Assembly: GCF_000473085.1 (NCBI RefSeq) | Contig: NZ_AXBA01000001.1 | Span: 310,001-374,000, forward strand | DNA length: 64,000 bases | From: Azorhizobium doebereinerae UFLA1-100 | GTDB taxonomy: Bacteria; Pseudomonadota; Alphaproteobacteria; Rhizobiales; Xanthobacteraceae | Direction of reading: 5' to 3' | Part shown: piece by piece, positions 34,901 to 42,785 of the stretch | How positions within the stretch are numbered: position 1 is the stretch's first letter | How the letters are laid out: the number at the start of each line of letters is the position of its first letter | Program-made: the position numbers and the translations under genes | The notes under the pieces: model-generated | The model's input: the letters and a program-made list of their open reading frames with translations, nothing else | What the model was told of the DNA's origin: nothing | Databases searched by the model: none

Positions 34901-37900
34901 CGCTCCAATTGGCCGCCGTCGTTCAGCGACAGCCGCCGCGCGCCCTTGAAGCTGCCCGGGTTGGGGGCATCGGTGCGGTGGTCGTCCGGCAGCAGCGCCC
35001 GGTGGACCCGCCCGGTGGCGGTGCGCAGGCGATAGAGCGCGTCATAGCTGAACAGCCGCTCAGCGGCGACGGCGGCGCCGCCGATGATGGTGCCCGGCCC
35101 GGGCTTGTGGACCTGGTCCTCCACCCACACCACATTGCCCGCGGGATCATAGGCATAGCGCAGGTCCTGCAAGGTGGCGGCGGGCAGCGCGCCGGCGGGC
35201 CGCGCCGCCTCCACCCGGCTCGCCTTGCGGGTCTCGCGATCGAAATGATGGCGCAGGACGACGCCGTTGCCGAGCGTCAGGCGCGCGCGCTGGCCGTGGG
35301 CGTCGAACTCCGCCTCCGTGACGATGGGGGTCGGCGCGAGCACGCCGTCCAGGCTCTGCGCGCCGATGCCGCGCAATCCCCCGCCGGCCTGGAAGGCATA
35401 AGTGAGGACGGTGCCGTCCGCCAGGTCCTGGCGCAGCGTGCGGCCCATGGCGTCGTAGCTGGCGGCGGTGCGGAACACCTCCGGCGCCAGCGCCGGCGGC
35501 GCGCGCCAGTCCACCTGTGCCTTGATGTCGGCGACGATGCGCTGGCGCGCCTCCAGCATCTGGCCGTCGATGGAGCAACGCAGGATCTCCCGCTCGCCGG
35601 CCTCGTCGCGCAGGATGGCCGGGCGGCCGCGCAGCTGGCGCAGCTCCGCGTCGGCGATGGCCGGATCGTCGCCATAGACGATCGCCTCCACCTGCGCGTC
35701 GAGGCCCGGCAGCCCGTCCACCAGAATGCCGGTGGGGCGGTCGAGCCGGTCGTAGAGGATGCGGCGGCGGGCGCCCCCCGCCGACCAGTTCTCCACCGCC
35801 CGGCCGAGGGCGTCGTGGAACACGATCTCCGTGCCGGCATCGGCGGAGGTCTTGCGCGCCACCCGCCCCAGCATGTCCTGGAGCGACGTCGCCGCCACCA
35901 GCCCGCGCGGATCGCGGCTCTCCACCCCGTGGCCGAGCGCATTGAAGCGGGTGGTGACGCGATGCTCGCCGCCCATGCCGTCGCTCTCCTGCGTGAGGAT
36001 GACGCGCCCCATGGCATCGAGATGGAGGACGGCCGGCGTGTCCTTATGCTGCAAGGCGCCGTCCAGGGCGCGCCGCTGCGGATCGGCGGCCGGCAGCCCC
36101 TCGCGGGCGATGCGGTAGAGCGAATCCGCCACCGTGTCGTTGGCGTCGAACTGGCGCGTCCGCCAGGGCAGCAGCTCGCTGCGGCTGTGGGTGCCGTTAG
36201 GATCGTCCTGGCGGATGGTCCGGCCCATGGCGTCATAGGTCAGGCTGGTGAAGGTGCCGAAGCGCGCCAGCTCCGCCTCCGGCTCGAACCGCCAGAGCGT
36301 GGAGTGGAACGGCTCGTAGGTGCGCACCGCCTGCTGCTTGAGGTTATGGAGGGTGTAAGCCGCCACCAGCCAGCGCTCGGCCGCCGCCGCGAGCAGCGGC
36401 CGGCCGTCCGGCCCCAGCTCCAGCGCCCCGCCGGCGCCGCGCTTCACCGCGAGGCCCGGCTCCACCCGGACCTTCTCCTGCACCGCGCGCCCGAACCCGT
36501 CCAGATGCGACACCGCCGTCAGCACGGCGGACGGCGCTGGCGCGGCGCCGGTGCCGTCATGCACGAAGCTCTCGCGGGTGAGCGCCACCGTGACCGGCGG
36601 CTCGCCCTTGGTCTTCCAGCGGTCGAGGTCGTAGATGACCGCGCCGGCCATCTGGCCCACATGGCCGGCGGGATCGGCCAGCGCCGTCTCCACCGTGGCC
36701 AAGGCCGGCAGACCGAGCGGCCCGAAGCCCTGCGCCTGGGCGACGCCGCCCGCGTCGCGCACGGTGCCGCGGCGGGTGGTGGCCACCGGCACGCCTAGGG
36801 CATCGAACAGGACTTCGGTGACGCCGCCATTCTCGTCAGTGATGCGGCGCGCGGCCATCACGTGATAGTCGATCTCCAGGCGGTTGCGGTTGCCCACCGC
36901 GTCCACGGTCTCGACCGGCATGAGGCTTGCGGCGTCATAGGCATAAGCGGTCTCGCCGCCGTCCGCGCGGACGATCCGTTCCAGGCGGAGGAACCCGTCC
37001 GCGCCGGCATAATGGAAGACCTCGCCCGGACACCACCAATGCCCGTCGCCCGGCTGGTAGAGGGCCGCGCCCAGCCGCGCCGCGTCCACCTGCCCGCCGA
37101 AGGCGGCGGCGACATGGGCCTGCGAGAAGGCCGCCGTCTCCACATGGTGCAGCCGCAGCGGCGCGGCGTGCTGGCCGTGCGGCAGCACTGCGGTGCCGGC
37201 GGCGTTCCAGTAGAAGGTCCGGCCCCATGCGGAGCGGCGCGCCGCGCCGGGCGCCAAGGGGGCGTCGTGCGGCACGATCTGGCTGAGCGCGGCGGCAGCG
37301 AGGCCCTGCGCCTCCTGCCAGCTCCAGATCCGGCCCACGGGCGGGACCAGCCCCTCGATGGCGAAATCCTCCGCCTCCAGGGCGATGCACCGCTCCACCC
37401 GCTCGGCCTCGTCCACATGGGCGAGCGTGAGGCGCGCGAGATTGGCGCAGGTGATCTGCTGCGCGGGATCGGCCGGGGCGCCGCGACGCCCATAGGCGAC
37501 GTCCAGCGACAGGGTCGCGATGCCGAAGGCGTCATGGGCCAAGGCGAGCTGGTGGACGATGCGCGGATCGCCCGCCGTCTCCTCATAGAGGCAGGCCACG
37601 GTCTCCCGGGCGAGGGCGATGAAGCTCGCCCTGGCGCGGGGCCCGGCCGCCTGGAGGCGGCGGACCTTGACGCCGGTCAGCGTCACCGACAGGGGATGGG
37701 CCGCCACCTGCCCGTCGCGCACCGCGAACAGCTCCTGCCGCACGACGGTGCCGGCGACGGCGGCCGGCGCGTCCTCCGCCTCGTCCGGAAGCAGCGCCTC
37801 GGCGCCTTCGAAGGCGAGGGGCGCCAGCCGCGGCTGCGCCGGGTCGCCAGCCCACATGCGCGCGGGCGAGGATACGCCCTCGGCGCCGAGATGGTGCCAG

Positions 37901-40251
37901 GTGCGGGTCAGCGCGGGCGCCGTCGCCGCCGCCTCCACCCCCAGCGCGCCGTCCAGCTCCGCGTCCAGCATCTCCACATGGCCGAAGCCGCGGAAGCTGC
38001 GCTCGCGCCCGTCATAGGAGCCGTCGTGGTAGAAGAACACGGTTTCCGAGCGCGCGCCGCCGATCTCGTCGATGGTCTCCAGCCGGTCGGCCACGGTGGC
38101 GTGGCGCGGCAGCTTGCGCGTCCAGGGCCGCCCCGCCGCCTGGTCGCGCAGATAGTGCTGGCCGGAAGTGGCGTAGGACACCCGCCGCCGCAGCCCCATG
38201 GAATTGTCGGTCTCCACGACCAGCCCCGGCTTCACCCCGTCGGTGAGCGGCAGATAGGACAGCGGCCCCTGCCCCGCGCCCGCGCCGGCGCTCCAGACGA
38301 GGCACGGCGTGCCGTCGCCGAGGAAGTCCAGCACCCGCACCGTGGCGCGCTGGTCGATCACCGGCAGGCCCTTGAGCGTGCCGCCGGGCAGGAAGCCATT
38401 GCCGCCCGCATTGATCCACCACGCGATCTCCCCGGTGCCGAGATAGAGCAGGTCGCTGGTGCCCGAGCCGTCGATGTCCGCGAAGATCAGGCGCCCGGCG
38501 TCGAACTGGCCTTCGTGGGCGAAGTGCGGCGCCTGGTCCATGGCGATGGGCGGGCCGAAGCGGCCATGGCCGAGATTGGGCCAGTAGACCACGCAGCCGT
38601 TGCGGGCGAGCACCTGGTCGGGCAGGCCGTCGCCGGTCATGTCGGCGAAGGAAAAGTCGAGCTGCGGCGCGTCGCGCCAGGGCGCCGTGGCATCGCCGCC
38701 GCGCGCCGGGCGGGCCTGCCGGCCCGGCCCGAAGCCCTGGCGGCCGAGCGAGGGATAATAGGTCAGGCTGTCCGGCCCGCCGATGACCAGCTCGGCATGG
38801 CCGTTGCCGTCGAGATCCAGCCACTGGGTTTTGTGGCCGAGGGCGTCCAGATGGGGAACCTGCGGGAAGGGGGTGAAGCCGCTCCAGCGTCCGCTCTGGC
38901 GATCATAGGCATAATAGCCCGCGCCCCGGCTGCCGGTGACCACGAGGTCGGGATTGCCGTCGCCGTCGAAATCCTGCACCGCCATCGCCGCCACCGCATG
39001 GGACGGCCGCTCGACCACGATGCGCTCGGCGCCGAACCGCCCGCCACCCTCATTGGGCCGGTAGGTCCAGGCGTCGCGCTGCTCCAGCAGCAGGCCGGGC
39101 AGGCCCTCGCCGAGCAGGTCGACGAGGCGGTGGCGCGCCCCGCCGAGCCCGGCCGGCACGTCCTGCGCGCGGCGCGGCGCGGCCTCGAACGCCGCCCCCA
39201 TGCGCGGCGCGGTGTAGCTGAAGACGAGCGGCGGGCGCTCCAGCGTCTCCCCGCCCAGGCGATGGCCAAACTGGCGCACGCGGATCAGCTCCGCCCCCTG
39301 CGGCCGGGCCTCGTGCTCGAACCGCCAGTCGTTGACCAGCACCGGTTGGGGCGCCAGCGCGGCGATGTCGTGGAACAGCATTAGGCGGCGGCACAGCCGG
39401 TAGCTGCGCAGGTCGAAGCCGGGCGCGTAGAGCGAGAAGGGATCGGGCCGCACCGGCCAGGGCTGGTCCGGCGCGGGCGCGGGCGCGGCGTGGTCGCCAT
39501 AGTCGAACACCAGCCGGAACGACCAGCGCTGGCCCGCCGCATCCGGCCCCGGCGCGGCGACGGGCAGCACATTGCCCCACAGCACGCTCTTCAGGTAGCG
39601 CTGCGCCGGAGGCAAGGCGGCGCGCAGCCGCCCCGCCTCCTCCGGCTTCGCGCGGTCGACGCCGGCGAAATCCTCCGCCTTGTAAAGGAAGCGGACGGCA
39701 TTGCCCGCCACGTCGATCTGCCAGTCCGGCAGCCAGGAGAACACCCGCGCCGGATCGGCCGGATCGGCGATGCGGGAACTGGCGTCGAGACCATAGAGGG
39801 TGAGCGTGTCGCGGGCGTCACGGGTGCGCCAATGCAGCGCGCCGGTGGCCTTCTCGGCCCAGGCCTCGATGCGCAGGAAGCCGCGCTCGAAGCGCGGGCG
39901 ATGGCGCAGCACGCGGAACGCGCCCCGGTCCTCCCAGCCCGCCGGGCTCGGGGTCAGCTCCCCGGCGCCGGAGAAGGCATAGACGTCGCCGCCGTCATAG
40001 GCCGGCAGGCCGCGCGCCGTATGGATGGAGACCGAGAGCAGGCCGCCCAGCGCCCAGCCGCGGCCGAACGGCCCGTTGCCGCCGCCGCTGCGATAGTCGA
40101 TGCCGAGCGCGGGGTGCAGGTCGCGCCGCCCGGCGGTCACCTCGAAGGGAACGGAGACGTTGAGCGTGCCGGTGCGCTGGTCGATCTGCACCTGGTGCGC
40201 GATCCCGAGCGACGCCGGAGACGCGCCCGCCCGCTTCGACCGTCCCGTCAT
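31954..40251 (-). CDS. tcBC: natural TcB-TcC fusion (SpvB/FG-GAP/RHS cocoon) with long Gly-rich linker and unique C-terminal cargo domain
   Basis: A 2765-residue protein. An SpvB-type N-terminus (LGIAHQVQIDQRTGTLNVSV, YRSGGGNGPFGRGW) is followed by FG-GAP/VCBS-like propeller blades at about 380-640 (DFDGDGNPDLVV, DMTGDGLPDQVL, DIDGSGTSDLLY), the TcB middle domains, and RHS/YD repeats (YDAMGR, YDALYRL, YAYDPAGN). The RHS core ends at 2073 (WISADPAGQVDGLNLYLYAR, then NNPITYYDPTGL), the usual autoproteolysis region. Residues about 2150-2487 are almost pure Gly/Ala/Pro/Thr/Ser. The last 278 residues are a unique domain with a hydrophobic helix (GIFVALTVADIVVTFLSLGG) and a possible His2690/Cys2744 pair (IISGTHGSPGG, VILGWCFSE). 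TcB and TcC are usually separate genes. Confidence 0.93.
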   Translation of the reverse strand: MTGRSKRAGASPASLGIAHQVQIDQRTGTLNVSVPFEVTAGRRDLHPALGIDYRSGGGNGPFGRGWALGGLLSVSIHTARGLPAYDGGDVYAFSGAGELTPSPAGWEDRGAFRVLRHRPRFERGFLRIEAWAEKATGALHWRTRDARDTLTLYGLDASSRIADPADPARVFSWLPDWQIDVAGNAVRFLYKAEDFAGVDRAKPEEAGRLRAALPPAQRYLKSVLWGNVLPVAAPGPDAAGQRWSFRLVFDYGDHAAPAPAPDQPWPVRPDPFSLYAPGFDLRSYRLCRRLMLFHDIAALAPQPVLVNDWRFEHEARPQGAELIRVRQFGHRLGGETLERPPLVFSYTAPRMGAAFEAAPRRAQDVPAGLGGARHRLVDLLGEGLPGLLLEQRDAWTYRPNEGGGRFGAERIVVERPSHAVAAMAVQDFDGDGNPDLVVTGSRGAGYYAYDRQSGRWSGFTPFPQVPHLDALGHKTQWLDLDGNGHAELVIGGPDSLTYYPSLGRQGFGPGRQARPARGGDATAPWRDAPQLDFSFADMTGDGLPDQVLARNGCVVYWPNLGHGRFGPPIAMDQAPHFAHEGQFDAGRLIFADIDGSGTSDLLYLGTGEIAWWINAGGNGFLPGGTLKGLPVIDQRATVRVLDFLGDGTPCLVWSAGAGAGQGPLSYLPLTDGVKPGLVVETDNSMGLRRRVSYATSGQHYLRDQAAGRPWTRKLPRHATVADRLETIDEIGGARSETVFFYHDGSYDGRERSFRGFGHVEMLDAELDGALGVEAAATAPALTRTWHHLGAEGVSSPARMWAGDPAQPRLAPLAFEGAEALLPDEAEDAPAAVAGTVVRQELFAVRDGQVAAHPLSVTLTGVKVRRLQAAGPRARASFIALARETVACLYEETAGDPRIVHQLALAHDAFGIATLSLDVAYGRRGAPADPAQQITCANLARLTLAHVDEAERVERCIALEAEDFAIEGLVPPVGRIWSWQEAQGLAAAALSQIVPHDAPLAPGAARRSAWGRTFYWNAAGTAVLPHGQHAAPLRLHHVETAAFSQAHVAAAFGGQVDAARLGAALYQPGDGHWWCPGEVFHYAGADGFLRLERIVRADGGETAYAYDAASLMPVETVDAVGNRNRLEIDYHVMAARRITDENGGVTEVLFDALGVPVATTRRGTVRDAGGVAQAQGFGPLGLPALATVETALADPAGHVGQMAGAVIYDLDRWKTKGEPPVTVALTRESFVHDGTGAAPAPSAVLTAVSHLDGFGRAVQEKVRVEPGLAVKRGAGGALELGPDGRPLLAAAAERWLVAAYTLHNLKQQAVRTYEPFHSTLWRFEPEAELARFGTFTSLTYDAMGRTIRQDDPNGTHSRSELLPWRTRQFDANDTVADSLYRIAREGLPAADPQRRALDGALQHKDTPAVLHLDAMGRVILTQESDGMGGEHRVTTRFNALGHGVESRDPRGLVAATSLQDMLGRVARKTSADAGTEIVFHDALGRAVENWSAGGARRRILYDRLDRPTGILVDGLPGLDAQVEAIVYGDDPAIADAELRQLRGRPAILRDEAGEREILRCSIDGQMLEARQRIVADIKAQVDWRAPPALAPEVFRTAASYDAMGRTLRQDLADGTVLTYAFQAGGGLRGIGAQSLDGVLAPTPIVTEAEFDAHGQRARLTLGNGVVLRHHFDRETRKASRVEAARPAGALPAATLQDLRYAYDPAGNVVWVEDQVHKPGPGTIIGGAAVAAERLFSYDALYRLRTATGRVHRALLPDDHRTDAPNPGSFKGARRLSLNDGGQLERYTQSYSYDLSGNMTKLVHAGGAANWTSDFWVSGTSNRALPALDANGLPVAAPEAQFDAAGQCLRFPHLARTQWTWRGALARAVVIDRSMAGQSDDAEYYAYDANGRRACKRTERLTAGGVEVIETLYFDGCEIRRVTRAGTPILERRTAHVSDGFGRVALLHRWSRDDAGRETDDIAKARIRYQLGDHLGSAQLQLDERGGLISYEEYLPFGGTAFIAGDDAREAEIKTYRFCAKERDDATGLYYFGARYYAPWMCRWISADPAGQVDGLNLYLYARNNPITYYDPTGLQTAQRRGREVDVAGAVPLAVQEAFMGLPEARKTELRALMQQGQFRWFLDRASGQVYFGTLAEIRPRVEASLAGGQDVAALQAPGAGAGGTAPRSGPGAGAGSRPKRPARPKAPPPPAPPPGAGAGGTGTGGANPGSGTGSQATGADGRAGASTGTGNAADPGGASATPGDGGAPGTAPGTGTGSGGTGGTGTGPSGTGGNGPGLGAQGTGTGGGGSAEELAGLGAGSGAAGPGSGSGSGVGEGAGSHPGAGEGEGDHAGGGAGTGAGAGQGQGAHGQGSGQGTVPGGHGTHGAGGRPGGHGAGAGAGAGAGAGGAGRPGGPAAAPQADPNGDPNAPPGSRPGGAPGTGSDQGQPGNMANPGGDPNGRRDGGTQGTPTGQGPGRPPGAPGAPQGTAERPGGAPGGGSGGPPGPREKPTAMDYVTTVAGWWNLEFSGDPKGRSGGVPGGFGSHNWGAWGQGIFVALTVADIVVTFLSLGGYAGIKASLKAGFQALKAAGRKALTQGARLLTREFWEKALQRGVRAGINWNPLRGRSLAEFLPFGKFGKVATSAPVETGLFKKKVVTSTVDFLELEGMNGTRIFASTEAVTNGHVDDLANQILKGPLGRGKPIEIISGTHGSPGGYMSRELTFLMEDYGIAPGANVIVHDAARMGPAQMRAVLESGNDVILGWCFSENSRRVITAMGLNFLRAPF
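32790..33790 (-). repeat. low-complexity Gly/Ala/Pro-coding tract in tcBC
   Basis: About 1 kb of imperfect short repeats encodes mainly GAG, GTG, GSG and PGG. The most regular part, near 33097-33135, is a run of GCCCCT/GCACCT-type hexamers encoding alternating Gly-Ala. The repeat units are multiples of three, so slippage would change linker length without breaking the frame. Confidence 0.8.
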
Positions 40252-40370
40252 GGGGACCTCGCCCGGTTGGCCTGGCGGCGCCCTGCGGCAGCGCGCCCCG
40301 CATGAGGAACGCCGGCTGCGCGAAACGGCGGCCGGCGCGTCTGCATGCTCGCGTCCGCATGCCGTTCAGG

Positions 40371-40400
40371 AATGTAGGAGCGCTGAAGATCTTACGTCAA
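40371..40400 (-). promoter_or_regulatory. sigma70-like promoter of the tc operon
   Basis: On the minus strand TTGACG (40395-40400) is followed after 18 bases by TACATT (40371-40376), a good match to -35/-10 elements. It would give a leader of about 110 bases before the tcBC ATG at 40251. A Shine-Dalgarno-like GAGGT precedes that ATG. Confidence 0.5.
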
Positions 40401-40441
40401 TACGGAATTTCTACGACTTGACAGTATTCACGCGTATTGAC
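40396..40441. promoter_or_regulatory. 9-bp inverted repeat overlapping the tc -35 element, candidate operator
   Basis: GTCAATACG (40396-40404) and CGTATTGAC (40433-40441) are perfect inverted copies 28 bases apart, about 37 bases (3.5 turns) centre to centre. The first arm lies on the -35 hexamer, fitting repression, or activation from a class II-like position. Confidence 0.45.
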
Positions 40442-40507
40442 TGAACCATAAGCCAGCCAAACAAATAGCCGGCAGGGCCACAAGGCCTAAAGCTCAAGTT
40501 ATTCGGC

Positions 40508-40533
40508 GATATGCTTTCGAAGCTATACATATC
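40508..40533. promoter_or_regulatory. second dyad in the tc upstream region
   Basis: GATATG-N14-CATATC is a perfect 6-base inverted repeat with a small inner GCTT-tcg-AAGC stem, in the AT-rich patch about 110 bases upstream of the promoter. It may be a distal regulator site. Confidence 0.3.
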
Positions 40534-40668
40534 ATGCAGTCTATAAATCATCGACGGTACTAAAAAACCGCACTACCCGGGATGCGCGGGCGCGAGGGCG
40601 CGCACCGGCAAGCAGGCGCGCGGCGTCGTGTCATTCAATCGATCAGGAGCGCCCGGCGGCGCGGCGAT

Positions 40669-40694
40669 GCCCCGCCGCGGCATGGCGGCGGGGC
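40669..40694 (-). terminator. strong stem-loop after the gamma-glutamyltransferase gene
   Basis: GCCCCGCCGC-ggcatg-GCGGCGGGGC is a perfect 10-bp stem with a 6-base loop, starting 17 bases past the stop at 40711. There is no T run on the minus strand, so it may need Rho or serve as a 3' stabiliser. Confidence 0.45.
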
Positions 40695-40710
40695 GGTGCC
40701 GGCGGATGGT

Positions 40711-42315
40711 TCAGAAGGCTGCGGCCTGGCTGTCCTTGCGGCTGTCGCAGCCGGCGGCATAACAGCCGTTGTCGCCACGCACCACCAGTTGGGCGGCGCC
40801 GAAGGCGAACACCGCTTCCGGCGGATCGAGCACGATCTCGTGGCCCAGCGCTTTCAGGCCCTCCAGCACGGCGGGGCCGGCGCCGGCCTCGATCGCCACC
40901 TTGCGGCCGGCCACCACGCGCCAGCGCGGCGCGTCGGCGGCGGCCTGGGGGTTCTGCCGGTGGCGCAGCACGCGCAGCGCCATCTGGGTGTGGCCCTGCG
41001 CCTGCATCGGCCCGCCCATGACGCCGAACGACATCAGCGGCGCGCCCGCGCGGTCCATGGCGAAGCCGGGGATGATGGTCTGGAACGGCCGCTTGCGCGG
41101 CGCCACCTCGTTGGCGTGGCCCTGCTTCAGCACGAAGCCGGCGCCACGGTTCTGCAGGCTGATGCCGGTGCCCGGCACCACGACGCCGGAGCCGAAGCCC
41201 ATGTAGTTGGACTGGATGAAGGACACCATCATGCCCTTGGCGTCGGCCACGGAGAGATAGACGGTGCCGGCCTGCTTCGGCGCGCCATAGGTGGGCAGGC
41301 CGGCGGTCGAGCGGTCGATGAGCTTGGCGCGTCCGGCCAGATAGGCCGGGTCCAGCAGCGAGGCGGGATCGATATTCATGTAGGCCGGGTCGGCCACGTA
41401 CTGGAACAGGTCGGCCAGCGCCAGCTTGGTGGCCTCGATGGCCAGATGGATGCCCTCGGGCGAATCCACGTCCGCGCCGTCATGGCCGAGCGCTTCCAGG
41501 ATGCCGAGCGTGATGAGGGTGGCGATGCCCTGCCCGTTCGGCGGCAGTTCGTGCACCACGCCGTCGCCGAACGGCTGCGACAGGGTCTCGACGAAATCCG
41601 CCTGGTGGGCGCCGAGGTCGTCCAGCGTCATGGCCGCGCCGTGGGCGGCGGCGTGCGCCACCATCTTGTCGGCCAGTTCGCCGCGATAGAAGGCCTCGCC
41701 CTCGGTCTGCGCGATCAGCTCCAGGCTGCGCGCCATGGCCTCCGAGCGGAACAGCTCGCCCGCCTTCGGCGCCCGGCCTTCGGGCAGGAAGCATTCGGCG
41801 AAGCCCGGCTGGCCGGCGAGCAGCGTCTGCGCATTGGCCCAGAGCTTGGCCACGGAGGGGGAGACCGGATAGCCCGCGCGGGCATAATGGATGGCCGGGG
41901 CGGCGATGACGTCGAGCGGCAGCGAGCCGAACTTGCGCCACAGCGCGATCCAGCCGGACACCGCGCCGGGCACGGTGACCGCGTCCCACCCGCGCTCCGG
42001 CATCACCGCGCGGCCCTTGAAGCGCTCCGGCGTCCAGGCGGCGGGGGAACGGCCGGAGGCGTTGAGGCCGTGCAGCGTCTCGCCGTCCCACAATATGGCG
42101 AAGGCATCCGAGCCCAGGCCGTTGCCGGACGGCTCGACCACCACCAGGGTCATGGCGGTGGCGATGGCGGCGTCCACCGCATTGCCGCCGCGCGCCAGCA
42201 TGGCAAGGCCGGCCTGCGCCGCCAGCGGCTGCGAGGTGGAGACCACGTTGCGCCCGAGCACCGGCTGGCGGACCATCTGGTAGGACGTGCGATAATCGAG
42301 CGACGACAGATCCAC
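40711..42315 (-). CDS. ggt: gamma-glutamyltransferase family protein
   Basis: A 534-residue Ntn-hydrolase of the gamma-glutamyltranspeptidase family. The autoprocessing nucleophile is Thr351 in KQAGTVYLSVADAKGMMVSF. N-terminal family motifs are VVSTSQPLAAQAGLAMLARG, GGNAVDAAIAT and EPSGNGLGSDAF; in the small subunit FGVMGGPMQAQGHTQ is conserved. No clear Sec signal is present at MDLSSLDYRTSYQMV, so it is probably cytoplasmic, as in the YwrD-like branch. It diverges from the VOC-MDR-thioesterase-ABC cluster, so it may hydrolyse a gamma-glutamyl or related amide brought in by that importer (inference). Confidence 0.9.
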   Translation of the reverse strand: MDLSSLDYRTSYQMVRQPVLGRNVVSTSQPLAAQAGLAMLARGGNAVDAAIATAMTLVVVEPSGNGLGSDAFAILWDGETLHGLNASGRSPAAWTPERFKGRAVMPERGWDAVTVPGAVSGWIALWRKFGSLPLDVIAAPAIHYARAGYPVSPSVAKLWANAQTLLAGQPGFAECFLPEGRAPKAGELFRSEAMARSLELIAQTEGEAFYRGELADKMVAHAAAHGAAMTLDDLGAHQADFVETLSQPFGDGVVHELPPNGQGIATLITLGILEALGHDGADVDSPEGIHLAIEATKLALADLFQYVADPAYMNIDPASLLDPAYLAGRAKLIDRSTAGLPTYGAPKQAGTVYLSVADAKGMMVSFIQSNYMGFGSGVVVPGTGISLQNRGAGFVLKQGHANEVAPRKRPFQTIIPGFAMDRAGAPLMSFGVMGGPMQAQGHTQMALRVLRHRQNPQAAADAPRWRVVAGRKVAIEAGAGPAVLEGLKALGHEIVLDPPEAVFAFGAAQLVVRGDNGCYAAGCDSRKDSQAAAF

Positions 42316-42653
42316 GGGCAGACCTCTTGGAAGGATGACGGGCGCTTGGGGGTGCGCAAGGACGGACCGGGAACGGGGCCGGCCGGCGCCCGGCGCGCAC
42401 GATAGGGCCCGGCGGGGGGACGGACAATCGGCATGGCGACCGGCCCATGTCCGCGCCGGGCATATTGTGCAATCTCATGCTCGCCTTCGGCCCATGGCGC
42501 GGGAAGCCATGCTAGAAAGTCGCGGCTGCGCGCCATGGCGGCTTCGCAAAAAACCGCCGTTGCCCGAAAATTTGCAATGATTTTTCGCCGGAGGTTCCGT
42601 CTAATACAATAACCGCTGTGGAAGCCGGGCGGACGTCGCGTGGAACCACACTC

Positions 42654-42674
42654 TTTCCATAAATTCGATGGAAA
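42654..42674. promoter_or_regulatory. inverted repeat in the ggt/VOC divergent promoter
   Basis: TTTCCAT-aaattcg-ATGGAAA has perfect 7-base arms with a 7-base spacer, just upstream of the -35 element at 42683. It is a candidate operator controlling one or both divergent units. Confidence 0.4.
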
Positions 42675-42682
42675 ATTAATTT

Positions 42683-42711
42683 TTGACCTTTCCTATGGTG
42701 TTAATTGCAAT
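42683..42711 (+). promoter_or_regulatory. sigma70-like promoter for the VOC-led operon
   Basis: TTGACC (42683-42688), a 17-base spacer, then TGCAAT (42706-42711). This would start transcription about 65 bases before the GTG at 42786. Confidence 0.4.
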
Positions 42712-42785
42712 ATAGCTAGCATAGTATTCCTCGCAGCGGCCGCCGGGTGCCGGAGAGCTTGCCGCGGAGAGAAGGAGATGTGGCT

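Larger units (their letters stand above)
40252..40710. other. 459-base AT-rich intergenic region upstream of the tc operon
   Basis: No gene was found. The region contains the tc promoter, two dyads (40396-40441 and 40508-40533) and, at its far end, a GC stem-loop just past the ggt stop. The patch 40380-40570 is strikingly AT-rich for this genome. Confidence 0.6.
42316..42785. other. 470-base divergent intergenic region between ggt and the VOC gene
   Basis: No gene was found. The right half (about 42590-42730) is AT-rich and holds a candidate plus-strand promoter and a 7-bp inverted repeat. The left half is GC-rich and featureless to my reading. Confidence 0.5.

Noticed and set aside
32680-39384. 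Two long plus-strand frames (1372 and 840 residues) opposite tcBC
   Set aside because: They mirror the Gly-rich linker and RHS region and have no family motifs.
22905-40251. Contractile injection system or prophage cluster around the toxin genes
   Set aside because: No sheath, baseplate, integrase or lysis genes were found; flanks are an EAL protein and a gamma-glutamyltransferase.
22905-40251. Recent horizontal acquisition of the tc operon judged by composition
   Set aside because: By eye the coding sequence is as GC-rich as its neighbours. Only the short upstream intergenic patch is AT-rich, which is not enough to claim transfer.
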